Assembly: GCF_006716425.1 (NCBI RefSeq)
Contig: NZ_VFOZ01000001.1
Location: forward strand, 7,769,237-7,833,236
Origin: Actinoallomurus bryophytorum
Lineage (GTDB): Bacteria; Actinomycetota; Actinomycetes; Streptosporangiales; Streptosporangiaceae
Length of the DNA: 64,000 bases
Direction of reading: 5' to 3'
Below the pieces are notes generated by a model that ran no database searches, was not told where the DNA came from, and was given only the letters and a program-made list of their open reading frames with translations. Position numbers and translations under genes: made by a program. This document shows, in pieces, positions 8,795 to 17,239 of this stretch (position 1 is the stretch's first letter; every line of letters begins with the position of its first letter).

Positions 8795-11700
8795 GCCGCC
8801 ACCTCCACGGCGGGAATGACGTGCAGGGTGTCGAGGAGGCCCGGATCCGTGTCGAGGAGGGCCCTCAGATGGGTACGGGCCTGCGCCTCGCTGTCGAACA
8901 CGAGCCCGTCCGTGGTGTTGTCCCGCGTCGAGGCCACCGCGTAGGCGTCCCCGGTGACGGCGACGCCGTCCGTGAACGGCTGGCGCAAGCGTTTCTCGGC
9001 CTGGGCCAGCGGCGAGCGGCCGACGCTCGCGCCGTCCAGGAAATGGGCGAACAAGGTGGGGTTGAAGTCGACGGCCTGGCCCACGTCACGTGCCACCGGG
9101 TCGATGACGATCTCCTCGTACCGTGCGCTGCGGCGCACCGCCCGGAGGGAGGCCAGCGCCGCGCCGTCCGAGGCCAGCTCCAGCCCGGAGTGCTGGCGTT
9201 CGAACGAGGGGCGGGACAGCTTCTCGGCGTCGCTGAGGTCCTCGAACTGGCCGATCGCGAACTGCTCGGTGGCATCCGCCACCCTGACCAGGCCCTCCTC
9301 GACGCTGACCCGGCCGAGGGACACGTCGGCGGCACGCTCGGCGCCGATCCTGTCCACCGTGATGTCCAGGGGCACCACGCGCTGTGACACGACCAGGGTG
9401 CCGAGCGGATGCAGCACGACGCCGGCCTCGGCCGGATCGAGCGCGCGCAGGCTGACGAGCGGCGCACCGGCCACCGGAGCCCTGGTCCGCCAGCTCTCCG
9501 CCTTGTTCAGCTCGCCGGCCAGCAGCGGCAGCACCTCCACCGGCGGAAGAGTGGTGTCGCGCTCCTCGCCCCAGGTCACGTCGAAGTCGATGCCGATGGA
9601 GAAGAAGAAAAAGGAGATCGACGCGGTCCCGGCGGCCCGCCAGGGGGCCGGGCCGGACAGGGTGAGGTCCAGCCCGACGCCGAACAGCCCGACCCCGAAG
9701 ACCTTGACCGAGGCGTGCGCGGAGACGTCGATGGCGAACTGGAACGGTGAGAAGCGGAACAGTCCGTCGAAGCCCACATGCCCGGTCAGGCTGAAGTCGC
9801 TGAACCCGAAGAACAGCTCCGCCTCCGCGCCGAACTGCACCGTGTTGCTGGTGACCGCGAAGTAGCCGGATCCCGAGATCCGTGCCGAGCTGGTGTTGAG
9901 CAGGTTGAGCGAGATGCGCCGGGGCACCGGGAACGGCAGTGGCGGCGGCCGGAAGTCCGGATGGAAGCCGCCGACCGACACGACGAACTCGGGCTCGTCC
10001 CCGTACGCGACCAGCACGCCCATCTCGCCGTCGATCGGCGTGGACAGGATCCGCGACCGGTAGAGCGCGGCGTTGAAAAAGATCCGCTTCTTGTCGAACT
10101 CGATCGCGCCCGCGAAGTCGACCTGCAGCAGGAGCAGTGCCTCGTCCTCGCTGGGCAGCGCCACCTTCAGCACTCCCAGCACCGCGATGTCGCCGGGGAT
10201 CTGAATGATCACTCCGACCGACGCGGTGACCAGCGCGGGCGTGCCCCAGCCGATCTTCGCCATCGGCCCGATCAGGAACGCACCGTCCTCGGGCGGGAAG
10301 AACGCGGCCAGGTCGCTGAGGATGCGCGGGGCGTTGGCCACCACGTCGCGCGGGAACATCACCGACTCGATCGCGCCCGTACGCAGCCCGTCCATGATCG
10401 CCTGGATCCGCACGCCGCGGTTGAGCCCGAGCACCCCGCCGACCGCCAGCAGCGTGAAGCCGAAGCCGAGCTGTAGCCCGCCCTCGCCGAACTCCGCGGT
10501 GAGCACGACCAGCAGCGAGAACCCGGGGGATCCGTCCGGCTGCCGGGTGGTGATCAGGCCGATCGCCTTCACCGCCAGGAATCCGGCGAACTCCAGCTCC
10601 ATCGTCCCCGAGTACTCGCCTCGATCGGGATCGAAGCCGAGGAACCCGCCGCCGGTCACCGCGCCGGCGTCGACGACCAGGCCGACTCCGCTGGGCGGCT
10701 TGAACCCGAACGCCAGGTTCGCCGGGCCGAGGTTGCCGCCGCCTTCGGGGAAGGTCAGCTCGGCCTTCGCCCCGATCCGGTCGACGATCGCCCTGACCGG
10801 CCCGAGCGTGGCCGAGAACGCCGCGGACAGCTCGACCGGCACGGACCCGTTCGCGATCCCGGCCCGCAGGTAGAGGGCCTCCATCGCGATCGGGCCGAGC
10901 TCGACATGCGCCGGAATCTGGATCTCCAGCCCGCCGCTGCCGGTGAAGCGCAGCCCCGTGTCCGGCGCGAAGGTGAACCCCACGCTGAACTCCGACTCCA
11001 CCCTCTGGTCGCCGATGACCGTGGCGACGAAGCCGTCCCCGCCGGAGGTGTCGATCACCAGCCGGCCGCCGCTGATCTCGCCGTCCGCGACCGGCGTCGC
11101 ACGTGCCGTCCCGGTGGCCGGATCGAACGTCAGCGTGAGGCCACCGTCGACCGTGGCCGATCCGACCTCCAGCCGCGTGCCGCCGGTGATCCCGAGCAGG
11201 ACGACCGGCTCGGCGGGGCTGGCCCGGACGCCGACGGTGACCGAACCGGTCAGGTCACCGGATGGCGGAGTCAGGCTGACATCACCCGGAGGGCGGATCT
11301 CCCCCTCCGTCTCGGCCGGGACCGTACCGGTGATCGTGGCCTGTGCCGTCAGGGCCGGTGGTGCCAGCGGTATGTCGACGGTGCCCTCGCCCGCGCCGGG
11401 CAGCACGACGCCCACGCGTAGCCCCGCCCCGTCCGCGGTGGGCCCCAGGTCGACCACGAAGGCCTGGAGCTCCGGGGGAGTGGTCGCGGTGCCGGGGATG
11501 AGGACCACCGGCAGCAGCAGCCCGGCGAACACCGACTCCAGCACGGTGAGCAGCCGGGTGACGTCGAACGACGGCGTACCCCATCCGTACTCGCCGGCCA
11601 GCCGGTCCACCGGATTCGTGACCGCGGGCAACAGCCGGTCCAGATGGACGGTGAGCGCCTCGTACGGCGGACGCGTCCGGTCGTCGGGGTCGCCCGGATG

Positions 11701-12195
11701 GAAGGTGCGCCCCAGGACCCCGAAGAGCTCGGCCAGGGCGGCGGTGGGTTTGGAGACCTCCAGCAGGTCGGCGAGCAGCAGATCGGTGATCTTGCCCGGC
11801 AGGTTCTGCACCAGCTCGGTGATCTGGGCCTGGGTGATGCCGGGCAACGTAGGCCCCGCCGTGCCGATCGCGGTCGCCAGCTCGGGGAACGCGGCGGTGA
11901 CCCGGCCGCACTGGGTGAGCAGCGCCGCCGCCGCGACCGTGATCCCGGCGTCGTCGCCGTCGCTCATCGCGGTGGTGAGGTTCGTCGTCAGTGTGTCGAG
12001 CTCGGCTCCCACGGTGAAGATCGTGTGCCGGGCGGCGGCGATCGGGGCGTTGGTCAGGAACTCGTCGGGGAAACGCACCCCGAGCTCGTCGAAGGTGCCC
12101 AGCACCGTCTGGTCGCCGAACCGGGCGGTGACCCGGGTCAGCACCCTGGCCAGCTGTACGGCCAGGTGTTCGAGGCTTCCCGCGTGATCGGCCAT
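8791..12195 (-). CDS. DUF6603-like beta-rich giant protein (1134 aa)
   Basis: I start this gene at the ATG at 12195 (MADHAGSLEHLAVQLARVL), which overlaps the upstream stop as TGATG; an open frame continuing further upstream is only a shadow of the peptidase gene. Residues about 1-230 look helical. The rest is a long series of alternating hydrophobic, Gly-rich beta strands, with GFGFTLLAVGGVLGLNRG near residue 575 and a Phe-rich run (SISFFFFSIGIDFDVTWG) near residue 860. This matches my recollection of DUF6603-type proteins, whose function is unknown. There is no signal peptide, although the strand pattern resembles barrels or stacked beta structures. It sits between a peptidase gene and two giant proteins in the operon. 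The C-terminal 250 residues are more soluble and end IPAVEVAA. Confidence 0.8.
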   Translation of the reverse strand: MADHAGSLEHLAVQLARVLTRVTARFGDQTVLGTFDELGVRFPDEFLTNAPIAAARHTIFTVGAELDTLTTNLTTAMSDGDDAGITVAAAALLTQCGRVTAAFPELATAIGTAGPTLPGITQAQITELVQNLPGKITDLLLADLLEVSKPTAALAELFGVLGRTFHPGDPDDRTRPPYEALTVHLDRLLPAVTNPVDRLAGEYGWGTPSFDVTRLLTVLESVFAGLLLPVVLIPGTATTPPELQAFVVDLGPTADGAGLRVGVVLPGAGEGTVDIPLAPPALTAQATITGTVPAETEGEIRPPGDVSLTPPSGDLTGSVTVGVRASPAEPVVLLGITGGTRLEVGSATVDGGLTLTFDPATGTARATPVADGEISGGRLVIDTSGGDGFVATVIGDQRVESEFSVGFTFAPDTGLRFTGSGGLEIQIPAHVELGPIAMEALYLRAGIANGSVPVELSAAFSATLGPVRAIVDRIGAKAELTFPEGGGNLGPANLAFGFKPPSGVGLVVDAGAVTGGGFLGFDPDRGEYSGTMELEFAGFLAVKAIGLITTRQPDGSPGFSLLVVLTAEFGEGGLQLGFGFTLLAVGGVLGLNRGVRIQAIMDGLRTGAIESVMFPRDVVANAPRILSDLAAFFPPEDGAFLIGPMAKIGWGTPALVTASVGVIIQIPGDIAVLGVLKVALPSEDEALLLLQVDFAGAIEFDKKRIFFNAALYRSRILSTPIDGEMGVLVAYGDEPEFVVSVGGFHPDFRPPPLPFPVPRRISLNLLNTSSARISGSGYFAVTSNTVQFGAEAELFFGFSDFSLTGHVGFDGLFRFSPFQFAIDVSAHASVKVFGVGLFGVGLDLTLSGPAPWRAAGTASISFFFFSIGIDFDVTWGEERDTTLPPVEVLPLLAGELNKAESWRTRAPVAGAPLVSLRALDPAEAGVVLHPLGTLVVSQRVVPLDITVDRIGAERAADVSLGRVSVEEGLVRVADATEQFAIGQFEDLSDAEKLSRPSFERQHSGLELASDGAALASLRAVRRSARYEEIVIDPVARDVGQAVDFNPTLFAHFLDGASVGRSPLAQAEKRLRQPFTDGVAVTGDAYAVASTRDNTTDGLVFDSEAQARTHLRALLDTDPGLLDTLHVIPAVEVAA

Positions 12196-13622
12196 CAGTG
12201 CCCGGCCCCTTCCCTGCGGTCCGAGCCGTCCGCGAGCGCGTCGAGGATGCCCTGATACGTGAGCCCGGCCAGGTCCGGGATGGCGGCGCGTACCCGGGCC
12301 AGGTCGGCGAGAGCCGCCGGTGACGCGCACCGGCGCACCTCGGCGAGGATCCGGTCCACGCAGGTCATCACGGGTACGCCGGTCAGCGTGGCCGGCAGTG
12401 TCTGCTCCGGATGCAGGAGCATGCGCAGCAGCAGCTGGGTGATCATGGATCCGCCGCCGCGGTGCCACGCGAGCCGGAACCGCTGGTCCTGGTGCGGCAA
12501 CCGCATCAGCTCCTCGCCATGCCGCTCCATGAAGGCGACGAGCAGCCGCCCGCCGGCCGAGCGGGAGAGGTCGTCCCGTACCCGGTCGAACGTGCCGGCC
12601 GGTGGCGGGACGTCGGTGAACCACGACCGTCCGGCCGGGGCCTGGTCAGCCTCACCCCGGAAGTCCTTCCGCATCCCGGGGTCGGCCGCGAACTGCGCCA
12701 CCACCTCGGGCGGCAGCGCGATCTTGGCGCCGCCCGGCACGGTGAAGATCGGGGGGTGGCCGGGGACCGGATGGGCGACTTCGAGGTTGAACCCCTTCTT
12801 CGCGAACCGGCCGAGTATCTGTTCGATCGGCGTGCAGTGCACGAGTCCGGTGTCCTCTGCGACGTGATGCAGCAGTGCCACCACCTCGTTCGCGTCGTTG
12901 ACGATGGCGGAGCCCGAGTCGCCCTCGGTGGCGAAGACGCCGGGTTGTCCGTTCGAGTCCGGGTTCGATGTGACGACGAGCAGGCTGTGCTGCTTGTCCG
13001 GGTCCGGCTCGGTGGCGGCGTTCGTGATGTAGGTGGAGATCACGCCGCCGGTCACGTCGGAGAGGGCGCCGCGCTTGTGCACCGGGTAGGTGCCGGACTT
13101 GGTCTCATCGGGCGTGAGCGCGTGCATGCCGCTGATCGCCCCGAGGCCGACGATCTCGGGCGCCCACTTCATGCCAGGCGCCAGCTTGACGATCGCCTCG
13201 TCGCGGTCGGCAAACGTCCCGGCGGCGTTGAGGACCTTCTGCCCCTCGACCCAGACTCCGATGATGTCGTTGCCGTAACCAGTGGATCCGTCGGTGCCCT
13301 TTGGCTGGCCGAGCTTGGTCTTGTTCCTTTCCACCTTCTTGATGTCCGGGGGCTGGACGACGTGCTGGGCGGTGAGCGCGAAGCCCACCTCGTGATTGTT
13401 CTTGTCCCACAGCAGGCAGCCGAGCGTGCCGGCCGCATTGCTGCCCTTACTGGTGAACCGGCCCCCGGCCTTGAGAGGGTTGCGGTAGGTCCCATCGTCG
13501 GGCTGTTTGTCCCTCAGGCTCCGCTTGATCGCGCCCGGCGGGTGCACGACGGCGTCCGCGGGCGTCGCCCCGGTGGGCGCGTCGTCGATCTCCGGCGGTG
13601 ACGGCGATTCGGTGTCGGGCAT
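12195..13622 (-). CDS. Trypsin-fold serine peptidase with C-terminal WHRGGG domain (475 aa)
   Basis: The ATG at 13622 is preceded by GGAGG at good spacing. The triad can be read as His87 (LTAQHV), Asp141 (RDEAIVKL) and Ser236 (TEGDSGSAIV), the usual order for chymotrypsin/trypsin-fold peptidases. There is no signal peptide, which is unusual for that fold and suggests an intracellular role. Residues about 340-460 form a helical domain with SAGGRLLVAFMERHGEEL and AWHRGGGSMITQLL. The same domain ends the neighbouring peptidase, so the two are divergent tandem paralogues of the whole two-domain protein. It lies 9 bp after that paralogue and its stop overlaps the DUF6603-like gene. A regulatory or maturation protease for the downstream giant proteins is plausible but unproven. 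Confidence 0.85.
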   Translation of the reverse strand: MPDTESPSPPEIDDAPTGATPADAVVHPPGAIKRSLRDKQPDDGTYRNPLKAGGRFTSKGSNAAGTLGCLLWDKNNHEVGFALTAQHVVQPPDIKKVERNKTKLGQPKGTDGSTGYGNDIIGVWVEGQKVLNAAGTFADRDEAIVKLAPGMKWAPEIVGLGAISGMHALTPDETKSGTYPVHKRGALSDVTGGVISTYITNAATEPDPDKQHSLLVVTSNPDSNGQPGVFATEGDSGSAIVNDANEVVALLHHVAEDTGLVHCTPIEQILGRFAKKGFNLEVAHPVPGHPPIFTVPGGAKIALPPEVVAQFAADPGMRKDFRGEADQAPAGRSWFTDVPPPAGTFDRVRDDLSRSAGGRLLVAFMERHGEELMRLPHQDQRFRLAWHRGGGSMITQLLLRMLLHPEQTLPATLTGVPVMTCVDRILAEVRRCASPAALADLARVRAAIPDLAGLTYQGILDALADGSDRREGAGH

Positions 13623-13631
13623 GATGCCTCC

Positions 13632-15155
13632 TCAGCCCGCGGCCAGCGCGGTGAGCAACTGCGGATAGGTCAGCCCGGCGGGGTCGGGCAGTGCCTCGCG
13701 CGTCCGGTCGAGCGCGCGGCGCAACTCCGGCGAGGCGGCCGCGTGGAACGCGGTGAGGATGCGGTCGAGGCGCCTCGCGGTGGATTCCCCGTTGACCGCC
13801 TGCGGCATGGTCACCGCAGGGTCGGCCACGGCATGGAGGAGCGCGTGCATGAGCACGGGCCCGCCCCCGCGGTGCCAGGCGATCGTCACCCGCCGGCGTT
13901 CGTCGACCAGTCTCAGCAGCTCATCGTGGTGGTCCAGCCACAGGTCGATCAGGTCCCGGCCGGCGGCCGAGCGCTCCAGGTCCGAGCCCACCCGTGCCAG
14001 TACGTCCTCGAGAGGCGGCAGCGTGCCGTCCGGCGACGGCAAGAGGTCCCGCGGCGCGTCCAGCGGCCGGGTGCCGGGCACGACGTGGACGTCGCCGTTG
14101 GTGGTCGCGGTGGCCACCCTGAGCGGCAACTGCTCGTTGCCACCGAAGCTCGCGAGGATGTCCTCGATCGGCAGCTCGAAGCCGATGTGGATGTTGCCGG
14201 GGAGCTTGAGTCCCGCGTAGTGCAGCGCGACGACCACGGCGTCGTCGTCGACCAGGACACTTCCGGAGTCGCCGCCCTGGGAGAAGAAGAGGTCCTCGCC
14301 GGCGCCGAGGAGCGGGTTCGGGTTCGGGGTGGCGACCATGACGTTGTTGCGCGTGGCCCCTTCGACCGTGATCGTCATGTGGGCGACGTTGAGGACGCCC
14401 CCGGTCAGCGTGGTGTGGGCGCCACGCTTGCGTACCCGGAGCGTTCCCGCGGCGATCTCCGCGATCGAGGCGGGACGGCTGCCGCCGAGCGGCCCGAGCC
14501 CGACGATCTCGGGGAGCCATTTCGTGCCGGGATCGAGCTGGATCAGCGCGGCGTCGCGTACCGCGTCGGAGCCACCGCCCGCGAACGTGCCGAACATGTT
14601 CGAGCAGCACTTGAGCGGGCTGGTCGTCGCGTGCGGATGGCCGAGCCGGGTGGAGTCCTTCACCGGCGTCGCGGTGCCGTCGGCCACCTTCGACAGCACG
14701 TGGAAGTTGGTGAGGCCGTAGACCTTGCCGGGGTCGGTGGTGTGCTCGAGCAGGCAGCCCATCGTGCCGAACCCGGCTCCGGGCAGTCCGGACTGCACGC
14801 GGATCCCGCCGCTCAGCGTCCGCCGCTTCTCGTCGTCCATGGCACTGTCCGGCCGGAAGGGCGAGCCCGGGACGGTCAGTGTGTCGTCGAGGACCGGCGT
14901 GGTCGTCAGCGTGGCCTCCGCCAGGGGCAGCTCGCCGACGTCCACGCCGAGGCCCTCGAAGCGCGGCGGCAGCGTCTCGCCGGGCGTGAGGCCCGTGAGC
15001 GGCCGTTTGCGTTCGACGAAGACCTTCAGGACGATCTCGCCGGTGGGAAGGCCGCCGCGATCGCGGCCGCCCAGCCCGACGGCGGTGACGTCCGGCCTCG
15101 CCATCAACACCTCGGCGGCGCGTTGCTTCAGCGCCACCAGTTCCTCGTCGGACAT
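13632..15155 (-). CDS. Trypsin-fold serine peptidase with C-terminal WHRGGG domain (507 aa), first gene of the left operon
   Basis: It starts MSDEELVALKQRAAEVL and has an N-terminal segment (ARPDVTAVGLGGRDRGG) like the small domain that precedes several bacterial trypsin-like proteins. The triad reads His152 (LTNFHVLS), Asp201 (RDAALIQLD) and Ser297 (QGGDSGSVLV), so it looks catalytically complete. No signal peptide is present. The C-terminal 130 residues (RSAAGRDLIDLWLDHHDEL, AWHRGGGPVLMHALLHA) match the end of the next peptidase. It is the promoter-proximal gene of the six-gene operon. An inverted repeat about 70-100 bp upstream may be its operator. Substrate unknown; the shared tail may recruit both enzymes to a common partner. 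Confidence 0.85.
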   Translation of the reverse strand: MSDEELVALKQRAAEVLMARPDVTAVGLGGRDRGGLPTGEIVLKVFVERKRPLTGLTPGETLPPRFEGLGVDVGELPLAEATLTTTPVLDDTLTVPGSPFRPDSAMDDEKRRTLSGGIRVQSGLPGAGFGTMGCLLEHTTDPGKVYGLTNFHVLSKVADGTATPVKDSTRLGHPHATTSPLKCCSNMFGTFAGGGSDAVRDAALIQLDPGTKWLPEIVGLGPLGGSRPASIAEIAAGTLRVRKRGAHTTLTGGVLNVAHMTITVEGATRNNVMVATPNPNPLLGAGEDLFFSQGGDSGSVLVDDDAVVVALHYAGLKLPGNIHIGFELPIEDILASFGGNEQLPLRVATATTNGDVHVVPGTRPLDAPRDLLPSPDGTLPPLEDVLARVGSDLERSAAGRDLIDLWLDHHDELLRLVDERRRVTIAWHRGGGPVLMHALLHAVADPAVTMPQAVNGESTARRLDRILTAFHAAASPELRRALDRTREALPDPAGLTYPQLLTALAAG

Positions 15156-15222
15156 CAGCGGGACCCCCCGTCCCGCCGGCGGCGCTGATCGCGTCGTCGC
15201 CTCATCGCAGCGCGCACGATTC

Positions 15223-15255
15223 CCCCTAGTTCGTCGATTGCCCGTGTACTAGGGG
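15223..15255. promoter_or_regulatory. Inverted repeat upstream of the left operon
   Basis: CCCCTAGT at 15223-15230 and its exact reverse complement ACTAGGGG at 15248-15255 are separated by 17 bp. It lies 68-100 bp upstream of the first peptidase gene and about 130 bp upstream of the divergent methyltransferase. The spacing suits a dimeric regulator or a promoter element pair. No regulator gene is adjacent, so the assignment is tentative. Confidence 0.45.
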
Positions 15256-15381
15256 CGTTCCATCCCGTTCCACCGATCCGCGGGGGGCCTCGGAAGCGAG
15301 CGCGCGTCGTCAGCGAAGAATGACGGGTTTGTGGCATAACATCGCGAAAGGTCAACGATGCGAAGTAGGTGAACAGCCTCC

Positions 15382-16200
15382 GTGACTGACGTATCTTCTG
15401 ATGCCGGCCAGACGCCGAAGCCCACGATCGACACGACCGTGCCGCACTCGGCGCGAGTCTGGAACTGCCTGCTCGGCGGCAAGGACCATTACCCGGTCGA
15501 CCGGGAGGCCGCCGAGAAGATTCGTGAGTTCTTCCCGGGAATGGCTGATATCGCCCTCCATTCCCGGCACATGCTCGTTCGTGTCGTCCGCCATCTGGCA
15601 GGTGACGCGGGAATCCGCCAGTTCCTCGACATCGGGACCGGCCTGCCCACGGTCGACAACACGCACGAGGTCGCGCAGCGGGTGGCGCCGGAGTCGCGGA
15701 TCGTCTACGTCGACAACGACCCGTTGGTTCTGGTGCACGCCCAGGCGCTGCTCACCAGCTCCCCGGAGGGAATGACCGACTACATCGAGGCGGACGTCCG
15801 CGATCCTGACCGGATCCTGCGGAAGGCCGCCGAGACACTGGACTTCACTCAGCCCGTCGGGCTCATGCTGATGGGCATCCTGGGCCTGGTCAGCGACTAC
15901 GACGAGGCGCGGTCGATCATCAACCGGCTGCTGGCGGCCCTGCCGGCGGGCAGTTATCTGGCGCTCTACGACGGCGCCGACACCGACCCCGCGTACGTCG
16001 CGGCCCTGGGCGGCTACAACAAGGGAAGCGGCGCGATCCCGTACACCCCGCGCAGCCCCGAACTCATCGCGGGCTTCTTCGACGGCCTCGAACTCCTGGA
16101 GCCGGGTGTGGTGCCGGTGACCCGCTGGCGCCCAGAACCCAGTCCGTGGGAGGAGATCCCCGAAGTCGCCTGCGCGGGCGGCGTCGCACGCAAGTCCTGA
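15382..16200 (+). CDS. SAM-dependent methyltransferase, actinobacterial PF04672 (DUF574) type (272 aa)
   Basis: It starts at GTG 15382. The N-terminal signature ARVWNCLLGGKDHYPVDREA is the family hallmark. The Rossmann SAM site follows as FLDIGTGLP (near residue 80) with the acidic loop VYVDNDPLVL. These proteins are abundant in actinomycetes, usually as stand-alone genes near regulators, and substrates are mostly unknown. A relative lies at 31398-32213 in this window. TAACAT at 15337-15342 is a possible -10 element. It is transcribed away from the left operon and has no close partner downstream. The methyltransferase fold is secure; the substrate is not predictable. Confidence 0.9.
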   Translation: MTDVSSDAGQTPKPTIDTTVPHSARVWNCLLGGKDHYPVDREAAEKIREFFPGMADIALHSRHMLVRVVRHLAGDAGIRQFLDIGTGLPTVDNTHEVAQRVAPESRIVYVDNDPLVLVHAQALLTSSPEGMTDYIEADVRDPDRILRKAAETLDFTQPVGLMLMGILGLVSDYDEARSIINRLLAALPAGSYLALYDGADTDPAYVAALGGYNKGSGAIPYTPRSPELIAGFFDGLELLEPGVVPVTRWRPEPSPWEEIPEVACAGGVARKS

Positions 16201-16430
16201 CGGCCGGGTCACGCGATCAGAGGATCGCCGGACCGGCTTCCGCGGCGCGAACCGGGAGACCGCCGACCAGGATCCCTCGCCCGGCGACTCGATGCTCGGG
16301 TGCGCCGCGCTCTCGGCGGGTGGATCTCGGACTCGTCGGGACCCGCACCTTCAAGGTCGTCTACCTCCGCCGCCGCGTGGCGCGCTGACGCGGCTCGCGT
16401 TCCGCGCGTGAGTCCTCACCTCTCATGTGG

Positions 16431-16484
16431 TTGACGCATCAATATTTGACGCTTCAATCACATGCCTTATGCTTGACGCGTCAA
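16431..16484 (+). promoter_or_regulatory. Promoter with three TTGACGCNTCAA operators
   Basis: Three near-identical 12-bp palindromes lie at 16431-16442 (TTGACGCATCAA), 16446-16457 (TTGACGCTTCAA) and 16473-16484 (TTGACGCGTCAA, a perfect palindrome). The middle copy includes a -35 TTGACG (16446-16451), followed after 16 bp by -10 TATGCT (16468-16473). A repressor binding here would cover the -35, and the third copy would cover the start point. The rest of the 358-bp gap between genes (16201-16430 and 16485-16558) holds no convincing gene. MarR-type regulators often use such sites, but none is adjacent. Confidence 0.7.
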
Positions 16485-16558
16485 TGAAATGAGGTGGGGG
16501 TCGTGACGGCCGGCGACGCGGTGGTACGGCGGCGGATGACGATGGGGGAGCGTGCCTC

Positions 16559-17239
16559 GTGACCGGCGCGACGAGCCCGCCGCGGATCGCGGTCCTGGGA
16601 GCGGGGCACGTCGGTCCCGTGATCGCGCGGGTGGCGGTCGACGCAGGCCTCCCGGTGTCGATCGCGGCGTCGGGCGACCCGGAGGAGATCGCGCTCATCA
16701 CGCGGTTCCTGGCACCGGGAGCCGAGCCGCGATGGGCGGCCGACGCCGTCGAGGACGCCGACATCGTCGTGCTGGCGATCCCGCTCCACAAGTTCCCGGC
16801 GTTCGACCCCGGCCTGGTCGCCGGCAGGCTCGTCATCGACACGATGAACTACTGGCCGCCCGTCGACGGCGTCCAGGAGCTGTTCGAGGACCACAGGTAC
16901 GGCAGTAGCGAGATCGTCGCGCACCGGCTGTCCCGGTCGACGATCGTCAAGACGCTCAACCACATCGGCTACCACGAACTCGACGAAGAACGCCGTCCCG
17001 CCGGCTCGCCGCGACGCCGCGCGCTCGGTGTCGCGGGCGATGACCCGGGCGCGGTGGGCGTGGTGGCGGACGTCATCGAGCGCATCGGTTACGACGCCGT
17101 GCGGCTCGAAGGTCTCGGCGCGGGACGCCTGCTCGAACCGGGCGGCCCGGTCTTCGGCGTGGCGCTGGGCCGGGCCGGGTTCGAGCAGGCGGTCCATGCC
17201 GGGGCCGCGCACGGAACAACGAGAGAAGGCTCGATATGA
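16559..17239 (+). CDS. NADPH-dependent F420 reductase-like dinucleotide-binding protein (226 aa)
   Basis: It starts at GTG 16559, with GGGGGAG 8 bp upstream. The N-terminus IAVLGAGHVGPVIARVAVDA is a Rossmann dinucleotide site of the F420_oxidored type. ADIVVLAIPLHKFP and LVIDTMNYWPP follow, as in F420H2:NADP oxidoreductase and related oxidoreductases. The C-terminal half has TIVKTLNHIGYHEL and RIGYDAVRLEGLGAGRLLEPG, typical of the family. Its ATGA overlap with the luciferase-like gene indicates translational coupling; the pair could supply and use a reduced cofactor (F420 or FMN). Regulated by the triple-operator promoter upstream. Whether it truly uses F420 or only NADP cannot be read from the sequence. 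Confidence 0.8.
   Translation: MTGATSPPRIAVLGAGHVGPVIARVAVDAGLPVSIAASGDPEEIALITRFLAPGAEPRWAADAVEDADIVVLAIPLHKFPAFDPGLVAGRLVIDTMNYWPPVDGVQELFEDHRYGSSEIVAHRLSRSTIVKTLNHIGYHELDEERRPAGSPRRRALGVAGDDPGAVGVVADVIERIGYDAVRLEGLGAGRLLEPGGPVFGVALGRAGFEQAVHAGAAHGTTREGSI

Noticed and set aside
12196-12624. N-terminal extension of the DUF6603-like gene
   Set aside because: The extension overlaps the peptidase gene in another frame and reads as Arg/Pro/Ala shadow; the ATG at 12195 is coupled to the upstream stop.
1-15155. Left operon as a contractile injection system or prophage
   Set aside because: No sheath, tube, baseplate, AAA ATPase, terminase or portal motif was found in the visible genes.
16146-16388. 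80-aa open frame after the methyltransferase
   Set aside because: It begins inside the methyltransferase gene in another frame and is Arg/Pro-rich with no ribosome site.
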